The notes: generated by a model not told the origin, from the sequence alone. A stretch of DNA of 64,000 nucleotides from Marasmius tenuissimus (GCA_029532415.1 JAQOTA010000047.1:2418001-2482000), one strand, 5' to 3'; positions 36,232 to 47,948 are shown, numbered from the stretch's first letter. Translations and numbers: made by a program.

Positions 36232-37495
36232 TCATAGCTTCCCAATATTGGCAATGCTCTGACCCGAAGCCTTGGCCCGTTTCCTCAGCATCTGCGTCGA
36301 CTTGTTTCCTCTGATGCCTCCACCCCATTGACGTCTCTGTTCTTCATACTTGTCCGAGCTGAAGAAACGAGGCGATGAGCAACGGCAAAATAGACGACAG
36401 TAGAGGATCACATACAAGTTTGCCTTGGCAGCGCTGACTATCGTTGATAGCTCTCTCTGATCGTCAGACTTGACGTCCTGAAGTGCGACAACGGCAGCAG
36501 TCTTCTTGTGTACGACCGTACCGAGACGGGCTTTGCCCTTCACAATGACGTAGGGTATTCCCATCTTGCGGCAAAGGGCGGGCAGGAAGACGACGAGTTC
36601 GATGGGGTCGACGTCGTGAGCGATAACGACCAGGGAAGCTTTCTTGGCTTCAATGAGGGCGACGATGTGGTTGAGGCCGTACTTGACGAAAAGAGGCTTC
36701 TTGGTGTCCTGAGTACAACGTTAGTCTGGCACAGACGGACAGACCGAGAGAACGAACGGACCTTGGTATCCTTGCCCTCAACAGCCGCACTGGCGGTCGC
36801 CTGCAGACGCGCCTTCTTCTCGACCTTAGTTTCTGGCCTGTACTTGTTCAAAAGCTTGAAGAGCTGGGTCGCGGTGTTCTTGTCGAGAGTATGTGTAAAC
36901 TGAGAGATTGCGGGTGGAACCTTCAAGCGCTGGTTCAGGATGACCTTCTGGCGTTGTAGGCGAACGTATGCCGGCCATTTTACGAACCGAGTGAGGTCGG
37001 TGGTGGGTTGAATATCTTGACCTGTGCGACGAGTTCAGAACACGCCGAGGTCGGGAGTCAAGATACGTACCAATGCCGAAGTTCTTGGGGCTAGCTTCGA
37101 AGAGCGGGTTCTTCTTGGCCTTGGTAGCCTTACTGGCACCGAATGGAGCAGCAGCGGGCTTCTTTCCAGTTCCGGATTTGGCCTTAGGCTGGTCATTGAG
37201 ACGAAGTCAGCAAAACATTCGAGGAATGTTATGCCTCTCGGAGCTCTAACGCTGTACAAGGACAGCCCAGCAAGGTTCTTCTGCGTCCAAAGACGACAGT
37301 AAGAATGCAGAGACAGACGCACTGTCTGTCTGCTGCAGGAAGTCTTGTGTGCATGAGGTGTGAACCTATCCGAAGGTCAGCACTGGAAAGTCATCCATAC
37401 TGGCGACTAACCATCCATTGATTTGTGTAGGAAGTTACACACAAAAGCCTCGCTGGAGAGTCTCCGAGAAGACGAAATAAGATTATTCTCACCAT
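36232..37495 (-). CDS. 60S ribosomal protein eL8 (L8/L7a)
   Basis: Component of the large ribosomal subunit, needed for early rRNA processing. Five exons (37495-37493, 37188-37071, 37021-36762, 36708-36416, 36358-36232) give 266 residues, the usual family length. The first exon is the ATG alone. Family hallmarks are [73 protein letters not shown] and the end [13 protein letters not shown]. These include the kink-turn-binding L7Ae-type fold. Lysine-rich N-terminus as expected. The first intron is long for this genome (304 nt), common for ribosomal protein genes. Confidence 0.95.
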
Positions 37496-38237
37496 TTTGG
37501 GGTTTCGTTTTGATGTTCTGGGGCTTTTGGAGCGTTTTGCTGGGTTGGATGTTGATCAGGAAGGGTTAGATGGGTGTGAGAACTAGTGTTCAAATTTCAA
37601 ACTCCGCTCGGGCCCAGCCCATTGCAGCTCGGAGGGCGTAGGTCCAACCGCGACAACACCACTGGTTCCATACGTTCTCAGGGGCCAGGTGGCACAAGTT
37701 CTCGAAAGTGCTGATTGCTTTCAACCCAGTTTTGATCTAGACAACTCTGGTCCATGATACACAGATTCCTATCGTCACACTGGACAAATTAGGTTTTCAA
37801 AGCGTTAACACGCAGCGAAAACGTACCGGAAGCTAACCGAGGGTTCTCACGAAACTCACCCCAGAGGTGGACATGTCAAACACGATCTTTCTTGTCGGTC
37901 GAGGGTTTGAATGAGTATCAAAAACATCTTTTGAAGACCTGTCCCAGACGGAGCCTTTCCGAACAGCGCGCCGATGACCAGATTCAGAGGACATGAAATG
38001 AATTGAAAGGTAAAGCAGCAATCATAACTGCTGAATGCTTTCGATCTAGGTTCGATCTAAATATTATATCAACTCTGGCCCATGATACGCGAAAACTCCT
38101 GAGACCTCCGCGAATGCCCTCTTGTGGGTCTTCTTATCCCGTTTGGGTCGGGGAATTCTTTCAAATGCTGTATCTCGGTGAGTATATAATCAGCCGTCGA
38201 TCATCTTGCGAACTAGCAAACCTTCCACACCCACCCG
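37496..38237. other. Divergent promoter region of eL8 and the NmrA-like gene
   Basis: Contains two similar segments (about 37707-37770 and 38029-38101) sharing tgctga.tgctttc and aactctgg.ccatgatac. Probably holds the control elements of both neighbours. Confidence 0.5.
38183..38189 (+). promoter_or_regulatory. TATA box of the NmrA-like gene
   Basis: tatataa 49 bp upstream of the ATG at 38238, the expected distance for a fungal core promoter with a short leader. Confidence 0.5.
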
Positions 38238-39360
38238 ATGTCTTCTACCACTCAGCAGATCGTTTTTCTCGTCGGTGCAACCGGTAAAACGGGGACCTCT
38301 ATCGCAAAAGCGCTCACTAAACAACCCGAGAAATTCGTGAGTCCAATGCCTGTTTAGTCGTGTTTATCACTGACGCTGTTTGCTTTTCAGAAAGTCAAAG
38401 CGCTCGTTAGGCCTTCGTCTGTTGACAAGCCAATCATTCAAGAACTCAAATCACTTGGCGTCGAGGTTATTCCCGGAGATATTGTTAGCGACTCCCAGGA
38501 GACACTCGCGAAACACCTCGAGGCTGTGGACACACTGATTATTACAACCGTGCCAATCCCCTACGGGCAACAGGACAACCTTTTACTTGCGGCCAAGGCA
38601 GCAGGGGTCAAGCGCGTCGTCCCATCTGACTTTGGCCCTTATGCACCTCCGGGTTCCATGCAATACCAGGACTCTGTAAGTCCGACGTATCTCTTCATCA
38701 TTAGCATCCACTATTTACTCACCATCGCGGGGATCTCCCCAACAGAAAGTCCTAACCCAAAAATTCATGGTTGAGAACAATATCCCGTACACCTTCATCC
38801 AAGTCGGATGTTGGACAGACGTCTTTTTGCCCTTTCCTCATTCCTTCCAAGCTGATCCTGTGGCGGCTGTATTTCAAAAGCAATTCCATGGCCCGGGAAC
38901 AGTGAAGACGGCCTTCACTCCCCTTGAACGGGTTGGGGAGTTCGTGGCGCGTATTATCTCCGATCAACGGACGTTGAATCGTACCGTGCAAGCTTGGGAC
39001 GGAGAGACGACGCTCAACGAAGTCTTTGCCTTGGCCAGCAAGATTACTGGGGAGAACTTTGACGACTATCACAGGGTGCGTGAAATGGAGATCTGAGGTA
39101 CTGAAGCGATATTTGACTCACAATGTTGCTCTCAGCTTTCACTCGAAGAAGTCCAGTCACAGATTGGTAAAGACCTGATCACGACTGTGATGTATGAGTA
39201 CAGTCAGTCGCTCTGGTTCAGAGGTGATAATACGGTCGAGAACGCGGTGGCTGCGGGTGCTTTGGACGCTCGGGTCTTGTATCCGGACTATGTGCCCCTT
39301 TCGCTGGAAGAGTTCGCGAAGAAATTCTACAGCAAGTTCTCGGACAAGGCGGAAAAGTAA
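38238..39360 (+). CDS. NmrA-like / isoflavone-reductase-like NAD(P)-binding protein
   Basis: Four exons (38238-38336, 38391-38675, 38746-39075, 39136-39360), all GT..AG, give 312 residues. The N-terminus has the Rossmann dinucleotide-binding loop GATGKTG (about residues 13-19). It is followed by ALVRPSS at the cofactor-specificity strand, which suggests NADP, and by [13 protein letters not shown], a typical NmrA/PCBER segment. Members act as redox sensors or reductases; the actual substrate is unknown. The Lys expected in active reductases of the PCBER group was not located, so a sensor role is equally possible. Cytosolic, no signal peptide. Confidence 0.9.
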
Positions 39361-39909
39361 GGAAGTGTATTCTATGATTGAATGTACGGCTGTAACAATG
39401 CGAACGGGAGTCGGCTTCAACGAACTCACCAAAATGATTTTACCTGACAAGCCAAAGCTTGATGCCGTAGAGATGGCAGAGATGAGAACGCGACCGACGG
39501 TAGGCAACTTTGTGCAAAATCTCCAAAGGGATTTGTGAGCGCGATCTCGGTGTGGGCAAGACTGCTTGTGTAGAGATAGCAAGTCGGTGTGTGATAGCTC
39601 CTGGACCACGCCAAATCGCGAGTCGCTTCAGAGAAGATAGATCGACGTCGTAGAAATAAAATTCTACTCGCAACATGCGGCGTCACCATTCACTTGTTTG
39701 TTGTAGCGAAGTATTACTATGTTAGGAAGAACCAGCGCTGGAAAGAGGCTTGGGCGAAGTTGACGGGGGAAGAGAAGCTTGATTTTATATACATAATACG
39801 GCGGATGAGGGAGCGAAAAGACCCGACTTCCGGTTTGCTTAACAGGGAAAGAGAAAATGGTATCGTGTGTAGGACGCAGTCAATCAAAAAGTGTTCCCAT
39901 CCTCGCCCA
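39361..39909. other. Intergenic
   Basis: Between the NmrA-like gene and the 3' remnant of the broken F-box gene. No supported feature. Confidence 0.5.
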
Positions 39910-40136
39910 TCAATAATCCCGCACTTTCGAGAATATAAGCCCCTCGTGACACATCTTTTCCAGCTGAGCTTGGGCGGCTTTGTCCCGGAGTGAGAAGGGG
40001 TTTTTACTTCGAACGACGAGCTCCCGTAGGCGAGCGACGGTACCAGGGAGGTGGTCGACGTTCCTGCGCGAGGAGACCATGTTAATCAGCGCATTAGCCT
40101 TTCCCTTGTCGTTAAGTTGTGCTCTGGTGAAGGTGG

Positions 40137-42540
40137 CACCAGCGAAACCAGGCTGACCTGCCCAGCGACTGATGAGCCCCGTCAGATGGGTCGAGAGGAT
40201 GTCAGTCTAGACTAGGCTGATCATCTCCTGAAGATGATCTACGTTTCTAATGGATCGTTGGAATACTTATAGTAACTTGTAATACATGTAAGTCTGGCGG
40301 CAGATGATAGGTTATTATCAGTATGAAATGATATGACCAGGATCTGACGAGATGTAAAAGACTAACTGCGGTAGTCAGACTGACCACGATGGTAAGATGC
40401 CGCCAGGCTGATCACCATGACCAGACGCCATCAGGCTGAGTGACGTGGTCAGAGGTTGTCAGACTGACTGTTATGGTCAGACGCCGCCAGAGTGACAGGT
40501 GTTATAAGGCATAGTCAGCCTAGCACGCACTGTCCACTCAATCCATTACTTACGACTCACGAGCTGCATTCTTCAGTCCGATGACACCACAAAATACACA
40601 CAGCTAGGCCCCATTGGCACCGAGAAAGTATCAAATAAAGAATGGTCATTGCAAGTATACCACATATGAATGCTACAAAAAGATACCGGAGGGCTCCTAT
40701 GCAGCACGCTTCAATGTTACTACCGTCATTAGAGATCCGTTTCGCAACGACCTACAGAAATTGAGGTATCAGTCAACTGATGCTACAACAATTTAAGGAG
40801 ATGATCTACCTCTTGAGACCTGGGCGATGGTGAACACCCACGACAACGGTCCAGTTGCCAGCATCGTCGGATATGCAGATAGGTGGTGGGACAGGGCGCT
40901 CTTGATGCGTCGAGGCAATTCTTGAGGCGCAAACCAAGTGCATATAGTCAGCTCGGATGTGCGAAATGGTAGAAACGACGCAAATATACCCTAATTGACG
41001 CGGCTGGATGGACAACGCACTCGATGTCACGTTCTGAACTCAGTCGGCCCTACAACATGTGAAAAGTACGGTAAGTTATACAAGGGATTATGAATGGCAG
41101 TAGCACTGATACACACCTTTACGATTCCATATCGCTATCAGAAAATGGGGTATAGTGGCTTGGAATACTTTGAGTTGGTACTCAGCAAATACAAATAGGG
41201 TAGCTCTCACCAACAGCTTGTAGCAAGGTTGCGAGCTGTATGGGTACAATAGAAAAAAGATTGCGGCGGAGAGTGAACCAAAGGGGGTGATGGTGGGAGG
41301 GAGGGAAGAAAGTACAGGGAAAACTGGACAGCGTCGGGCTTATATACCTGGCGGGGTGGTCTGTGCGGGTTGTGAAAGCGGCGAGTTGACAATGACGTTA
41401 ATGACGACTTGAACGTCATCAAAGCCATCCAAGATCAGCTTTGCGAGGTATCTGGTTGTATTATTCGAGACGCAGCGGCACAGTTTGTGTTACCTTGTCG
41501 AACGTCGAGTCCGCCTGCGATTGTTTGAAAGATCCAGTAATGGACCAATGGTTGTAGTTCTTCTTGTGCTTGCTGTAAAACTCATCAGCTGTTTAGAATG
41601 GCTGGATAAAAGTAATTGGCATCCTTGTTTGTACAATAAGATAGACTTGTTGAGCACGCACCTAGTCTGCGAGTTCCATCTCACCACCTCATTTCCAATT
41701 ATCAGTTATTTCCTTTAGTCCATTTGGAGGCTACGATTTGATGGCAATTGACCATGATATAGATAGGCCAAGACTAAATTGTGAGATTATAATGGTGGTT
41801 GAGAGTAAAGAGTAGTAAGAGTTGATGACACGTCGGATGCTGTGTGAGTAGCTGACCAGCGCTAACAATTCCTGCGCAAGCGCCGATGCACCCTAACCCT
41901 GAAACATCCATACTACTTAAGTAATAGCGCACTGGCGGCGACGACGAGTCACAACTGTCATCGACCTCAAATTGACCTTTGACAACGACCTTAATGATGT
42001 CTTGTTCCCGGAGAGACACGGTCTTGAGATTTCTCCTCTAGTCTCTGGGAGTAGATCTCAATCAGAGTAGATGTGTATTAAGTCATAGACAATGCCTGAC
42101 AGTCTGCCAGGCTAGACCGCTCCAGCACACTGAATAGTCTGACCACCTATGAACATAGCCTGGTAAATTGATTATTAGACTTAATTAGCCTGAAGCTTTC
42201 TGTCCTGGCGCTGAGCAGTCTCTGTACAGGTATTGCCAGTCTGGAGCTATCTGTTCGGACACGGCCAGCCTTGGGCGCTCTGACCAGCATCTGATTGTCT
42301 TCTGATAAGGTGATCTCAGTCTTAACCCATCTTATCAGCCACTGATCAACATCTTATCAGAGACCCTCAAGCTACCTGGGCCTTTTCACTTGATCTCAAG
42401 ACTGATTGTAGGTGAGCATTCTGTGATCATAAGCTAACAGTCTAATTTTGTCTTTACAGCAGCGTACCAGTACGGGTAAGTCTACTTCTCACTTGTCATC
42501 ACGGTCAGACACTGGGCAGACCGTCATGGGTTTGCTGGTG
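40137..42540. mobile_element. 2.4-kb non-autonomous TIR element inserted in F-box gene
   Basis: Ends are inverted repeats of about 30 bp: left CACCAGCGAAACCAGG..., right (reverse complement) CACCAGCAAACCCATG..., both reaching CTGCCCAG. The insert exactly separates codons of the F-box gene (LVSLT | FTRAQ). Subterminal DNA holds many copies of CAGRCTGA-like motifs in both orientations (40150-40510 and 42090-42300). No reading frame resembles a transposase, so it must be mobilised in trans. The flanks rejoin at a TG dinucleotide; target duplication is not clear. Confidence 0.8.
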
Positions 42541-42935
42541 TGAGGGATACAAGGTTGGGCAGAACAACGCTCTGTGTCGTCTCTTCTCCTGGCGCGGGAT
42601 ATTGAAGAGCCCGAATGATTGCTTCCTCCGTGATCAAGCCCACCGAGCGTCTATCAACACTCCCGGGGAGTTTGAGAGCTCGGATGCTCTGTAGTCGTTC
42701 GTGACCAAGCAGAGTGGCCAGCGCTTGCGGGGACATGCAACCATGATCAAATCCAAATTCCTCCAGGTGACATCCAGAGCGACCAAGGAGCCCGCATAGG
42801 CCGCGAGGGCCTAGGAACTCAGATTCGATTTGCAGCTTTCGGAGGGCTGGTAATGTGAGAGCATCGAGCAGTTGTATCAAGTCATCAGTTTGACCGTTTC
42901 CAGAGGTCAAGATTAGGGTGTGAAGGAGAGGGACT

Positions 42936-43895
42936 CATCTGAAAAAACCTCGCTGACTACGTAGTGCTACATAGCACAAATAGTCAAATAGTGCCTGTAG
43001 GTTGCCCAGGGTCTACATAGTACTATGTAGCACCTGTAGTATGAGCTCGCTTGAGTCTTCCCGCTCTCAGAAACGAGATCTTGTGCCGATCGTCGGTACT
43101 GAATTCCAAACTGAATTGGGAGATGAATTGAGGTGCCCTGAACAGAATTCGCACTGGCGTGAAATATTTCCTTGGAATTCCGCACCCCTCGCCGCGTCAG
43201 GGTTTAAAGTTGATTGATACACACGATTTCATTCATGAAAACACTACGCTGATGACAAAGGTATGAGCTCTGTGAGCGAGAGTATCTAAGTATGTAAACA
43301 AAAGGGTAGTCCAAAGCGAGTCACGACTCCCCCCCAGGGCCCACCGGGATTAATTAGAGTTGCCTCTGCAAAGGAATATGTAAATAGATATCGCTGAGCC
43401 GGGAACACAATGGCAACTTACTTGAACTTTACTTGAGAGTACTTGACAAGAGATTGGCCGAAAGGGTAGCTATAGGACAGAGGAAGCGGGTGGATCATGA
43501 CGGTATGGTGGAAGAAAGAGTTCCGCGCGTCGGTGGCAAAAGCGCTCGACTACTTATAGCCTTAATTTCGGGCTCCGGCAGTCAAGCAAAAGTCGGCCAA
43601 GTGCGGAAGATTGTCTTGAAGACCTCAGGGTGGACGAACCTTGGCTGAAATGACTCAAGGTAAATAAGCCTCCCTGGCTTAACGGATATTGAAATCGGGC
43701 AATACCCAGTGCCATTGCCCAAATGGGTCATCTGAGGCTGGCCAAATGGAAACTGATTGACAGAATACGCGCATCAGTTTTTGACGGATGCTACGTAGTA
43801 CTATGTAGTGGTAGCAATTGCTACACGGACTACACGTGCTACGTAGTGCTATGTAGATGAGCCTCGACTACAGAGCCCAAACAGGTTTCCAGATG
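42936..43895. mobile_element. 0.96-kb non-autonomous TIR element inserted in F-box gene
   Basis: Ends read CATCTGAAAAAACC (left) and, in reverse complement, CATCTGGAAACC (right). Just inside lie clusters of the palindrome-forming motif CTAC(G/A)TAG, including a perfect 18-bp palindrome at 43012-43029 and mirrored clusters at 43790-43857. The insert interrupts the F-box gene between PIVL and PLLHTLIL. There is no transposase frame; 960 bp is typical of a MITE or deletion derivative. A clear target duplication could not be fixed because the flanks are G/A-rich. Confidence 0.8.
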
Positions 43896-45140
43896 GAGGA
43901 CAATGGGCTGTCCTTCAAAGCTGGCGAGTTCCTTATAGACCTCCAGCGAGCAATATTGTACGTTCGTCAGGAGGGGAAGAGTGCCGTATAAGGCGCAATT
44001 ATCAAAGGTATCCCACCAGTTTGGGTTCTCCTCAAGATGTTCCGCCGTAAAGTGGGTGATCTGCGCCCATGGAAGTGCAGAAAGAAGGCGTAAGCCTGCA
44101 CAGTCCCCGGAAAAGGTGATCTCATGGAGCTTTCTGGCATTCATTAGGGAGTCGGGAATGATCTGGGGTTCCACGCCTCCTATGTCGTTGTCGAGATGTA
44201 AACGAAGAGAGATGAGTTCGGGGAAAGTCATCTCATGCGCCGAGAAGTCGAAAAAGCCAGAGAAAAACCCGATAAGGTCTGCTCTTCGCCATTGAGCTGA
44301 CTTGGCGCATGTAAGTCCGAGAGCTTGGTTGTCGTTATCTGGCAGAATCCATCCGTTCCAAAAGACGGCGAGTAACTGGTCCTGACACCGTTCCAGTTGC
44401 AAGGCAGTTTGCGAATGCAGCCCGTTCCATCCTTCGTCACTTCTTCTGGGATTCAGGTTGATGAAGGTCCAGATATAAGGAAGGGACAAGGTCAAGTTTC
44501 TCCAGCGTAGACAAACTTGGCTCATGATCCATGGAGATCTGGTAGGGTCGCTCTCGGGCGACTCTGACGGATACTCTCTGCTGATTACGTCTTTCTCTAA
44601 AAAGTCTTGACCTTCTTCGACGCATATCTCGATGATCTTGATCAAAATCTCGTTGGGGAGACAAGAAATGAAATCTTTCTGTTCGGAATACCAATAAACA
44701 ACCCGAGGTCAAGAGAAGGTAAAGGGAGCAGAGATATCTTTGCAAACGCACCATTGTCATTTAGAACGCCGATAGTTCAATACCTGATTTTCCAATGCTT
44801 CAAGAAGTCGGTCGTTCGGAAGAAATAACAAAATCGGTGTAATCGCATCATCCAATACAGTGCCTGGGAAGAAACTTCCATTCTAATCATCTAGGCCCAG
44901 AACCGTTCTCGTTGCCGGTTCTTCTCCATCCCAAAGAATCAGAAACCTGTCCCGATGACATTGACAATACGATACTCCGCGTCTCCCATGGACTGAGTAA
45001 GAAGAGATGGTCTAAGATGTTTATTATGAGAGCCCTCTACGACTTGGGGTCGGAAGAGAGAGAGTACTACCGCGTAGCGTACAAAGGAGTCGAGTTAAAA
45101 AGTGTTCTACAACCGTCTGGTTCTGTACTATCCAACCTCA

Positions 45141-46759
45141 TTAATTGCCCCTCACATTCCTAAATACAAGCCCGTCGCCACATAACTTTTCGAACCGTAC
45201 CTGATCGCCCTCGTTTTCGAGTGCGAACAGCTTTTCACCCTGAATGGTGAGTTCCTGTAGGCGGGCGACGGTGCTGGGGAGATGGTCAATATTCCTGCGC
45301 GAGGAAAGCATATCCATCAGTGCATTGACCTCTTCTCCGTTGTCAAATAGTGCTTTGGTGAAGGTGAGGGATACAAGGTTGGGCAGGACAACACTTTGTG
45401 TCGTCTCGTCTCCTGGCAAGGGATATTGGAGAGCCCGGACGGAGATCCAGCACGCCAGGTGACCATCAGCTCCCCCGGGAATTTTGAGAGCTCGGACGCT
45501 TTGTAGTCGCTTATGACCGAGGAGAGTGGCTCGCGTGCTCTCTGGGTTAATACAGCCATGGTCGAAACCAAATTCCTCCAGTTGGCATTGGGAGCGATCA
45601 AGGAACCTGAATAGACCGTAAGGGCCCAGAAAATTGCAATGGATTTGTAGTTTTCGAAGAGCTGGCAATGTGAGAGCACCGAACACTTGTAACGAGGCAT
45701 CAAGAGTGACATCTCCGGGGGTCAAAATTAAGGTGTGGAGGAGGGGGAGGATAATAGGACTCCCTGAGAAGGTAGCCATATCCTGATGGACCTCCAGCGA
45801 GCAATGTTGTACGTTCGTTAGGCGAGGAAGAGTGTCGTATAAGGCACAATTATCAAAGGTTTCCCACCAGTCTGGGCTCTCGTCAAGATATTCCGCGGTA
45901 AAGTGGGTGATCTGCACCCATGGAAGGGCAGAAAGATGACGAAAGGCATCGCAGTTTCCAGAGAGGGTGAGCTCGTGAAGCTTTCTGGCGTTCCTCAGGG
46001 AATCGGGAATGTGGATCTGGGGTTCCCCGCCCTCTATGTCCTCGTTGAAATATAAACATAGAGAAGTGAGTTCAGGGAAAGTCATCTCATGCGCCGACAG
46101 GTCGAAAAAGCTGGAGGGATACCCGCTAAGGTCTGCTCTTCGCCATTGAGCTGACTTGGCGCACGTGAGTCCGAGAGCTTTATTGTCGTTTTTTGGCATA
46201 CTCCATCCATTCCAAAAGACGGTGAGCAACTGGTCTCGGCACCGCTCCAGTTGTAAGGCAGTTTGCGAATGCAGCCCGTTCCACCCCTCGTCACTTCTTC
46301 TGAGATTCAAGTTGACGACCGTCCAGATGTAAGGAAGGGACAAGGTCAAATTTCTCCAGCGTCGACAAACTTGGTTCAAAATCCATGGAGATCTGGTAGG
46401 ATCACTCTCGGGCGACTCTGACGGGTACTCTCTGCTGATTTCGTCTTGATCTAAACACCTTTGGCCTTCTTCGACGCATATCTCGATAATCTTAATCAAA
46501 ATCTCGTTGGGGAGATGAGAAGTGAAATCTATCAGTGGTTTGGCCTACCGATAAACAATCCGAGGTCAAGAGAAGCTAAGGGAGCAGAGATATATTTGTA
46601 AACGTACCACCGTCATTGAGAATACCGATACTCAGTTCAATACTTTCGAGAAGTTGGTCGTTCGGAATAAACGACAAAATCGGTTTCACCGCATCATCTG
46701 ATACAGCGCCTGGGAAGAAACTTCCATTCTAATCTATACCCAGAACCTTTCTCATCCAT
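45141..46759 (-). CDS. F-box/LRR-like protein, intact tandem copy
   Basis: Exons 46759-46747 (13 nt), 46709-46608 and 46528-45141 join in phase to 500 residues. The F-box is HLPNEILIKIIEICVEEGQ (residues about 41-60), followed by SPWILNQVCRRWRNLTLSLP, a Trp-rich stretch and leucine-rich repeats, ending RRNIDHLPSTVARLQELT and a short tail. Presumed SCF adaptor. Closely similar to the broken copy at 39.9-44.9 kb, including its upstream DNA, so the duplication is recent and covers the promoter. More distant relative of the gene at 10914. Confidence 0.9.
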
Positions 46760-47540
46760 CTTTTCAAATTTCGACCAGCTAGCAGATTCCCTCCTTCACG
46801 CCTCTACTCTGGGCACGGACGTGTTTGTTAAACCCTGCAACAGGGCATTCGGCGAAAAAGGCTTAACGATCAATAGGTTTGGGGAGATCTTCGCATTGCC
46901 GTTTTTACTGGCACACAAAAGACTACGAAATGGATCTCTATACCAGAGTGGGGATGGGCGTGTCCTTGTTGAAAAGTGAGTTCTTCGGTAGTAAAGAAGT
47001 CATGGTGCTTACGATCGTCCGGGTATTGCGTTTCAAATTTCCGGCCGCGAGTTAAAGCTTGAGGGCCCTGCAAGGGTCCTGAGTACTGGTGGCGTATTTC
47101 CTCGGAAGATAAAGGAGGCCTACAGCCGAGGGTTTCAGCCAATTGGACTATGATACAAGTGTGAGTGCTACCATTCAGAACTATCTCGTTGAGCCATTTG
47201 AAATTGTCCATGGTGGCCTCTGCAAATTCGTTCTTTCGCGTACATGAGGCCAGTACACCTAGAAGTATACGAAGGTGGTGGGGCGCGTCGAGGGATGTCA
47301 CCCAGTGGGAACGCGTTGAATTGATCTATTCAGTTTCACAGTCAGTCATTTTAGCCGTCATTCGACATTCAGGCTCAGGTTCGGTTCCGAGTTTCAGATA
47401 TATGAGACACGTCGCGTCTCTCCCTTTTACCACAACCACCACCTCCTCTCGCGACTATAAACCAAGTCTGAACGCGTTTCTCTGCTATCTGTCTATTTCT
47501 GAGACTTATCAAACACGTAAAATCCCCGAAATCAACGAAA
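46760..47540. other. Divergent intergenic region with an unassigned frame
   Basis: A minus-strand frame of 143 codons (47301-46870) is open and reads reasonably, but has no recognised family, no splice partner and no promoter signal. I do not call it a gene. A TATA-like tataaac lies near 47456 for the next gene. Confidence 0.45.
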
Positions 47541-47948
47541 ATGGGCTTCTCTTCCATCCTCACTCTCGCCGGCACAGCATTTGCAACCATCTGGGTCGGG
47601 TTTGGGGTCAACGCCATACTCAGGCCCGAACACGCCCTCACGTTCTTCGAATTCAGCCCACCAGCAGGAGCTTCGGATAAACAACTAGTTGACAGCCTCA
47701 TGGTCGTGTACGGCGCACGAGATATATTCATGGGTCTCGCGTGTTACGCTGCTGCCTTTTCTGGCGCCCAAAAGGCATTGGGGTGGATCCTGATAGCGGG
47801 AAGTGGTGTTGCGTTCGTGGATGGCTGGGTGTGTTATCAGGCGGGAAACCAGGGAGAGTGGAATCATTGGGGGTATGCGCCGATGCTCACGGTGGTTGGT
47901 ATGTTGTTGATGGGCTTTTCGGAGGAAACGAAGGCAAAGAGGGAGTGA
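47541..47948 (+). CDS. DUF4267 family small membrane protein
   Basis: Intronless gene for 135 residues, the usual family length. The N-terminus is hydrophobic (SSILTLAGTAFATIWVGFGV) with further hydrophobic segments around 60-75, 78-95 and 110-125. The segments VYGARDIFMGLACYAA and GSGVAFVDGWVCYQAG followed by HWGYAP fit DUF4267. Four membrane helices are predicted by eye. Function unknown; relatives are widespread in fungi and often clustered with oxidoreductases, but no such cluster is seen here. Confidence 0.85.
   Translation: MGFSSILTLAGTAFATIWVGFGVNAILRPEHALTFFEFSPPAGASDKQLVDSLMVVYGARDIFMGLACYAAAFSGAQKALGWILIAGSGVAFVDGWVCYQAGNQGEWNHWGYAPMLTVVGMLLMGFSEETKAKRE

Larger units (their letters stand above)
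39910..44905 (-). pseudogene. F-box gene interrupted by two transposable elements
   Basis: Tandem paralogue of the intact gene at 45141-46759. Its coding sequence survives in three blocks: about 44905-43896 (N-terminus, F-box and first repeats), 42935-42541 (FGFDHGC and RALKLPG repeats) and 40136-39910 (SSRRNVDHLPGTVARLRELV to TGA at 39912-39910). Removing DNA between the blocks restores the paralogue's order and frame across LLHTLILT and LVSLTFT. The interruptions are the elements at 42936-43895 and 40137-42540. The first exon is also damaged: the start ATG of the paralogue reads ACG here, and the second exon is out of frame. The gene is therefore dead, although each remaining block still looks like good coding sequence, which implies recent loss. 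Confidence 0.88.

Noticed and set aside
46870..47301. Minus-strand frame of 143 codons
   Set aside because: Open but without family match, promoter or splice partner; kept only as a note in the intergenic entry.
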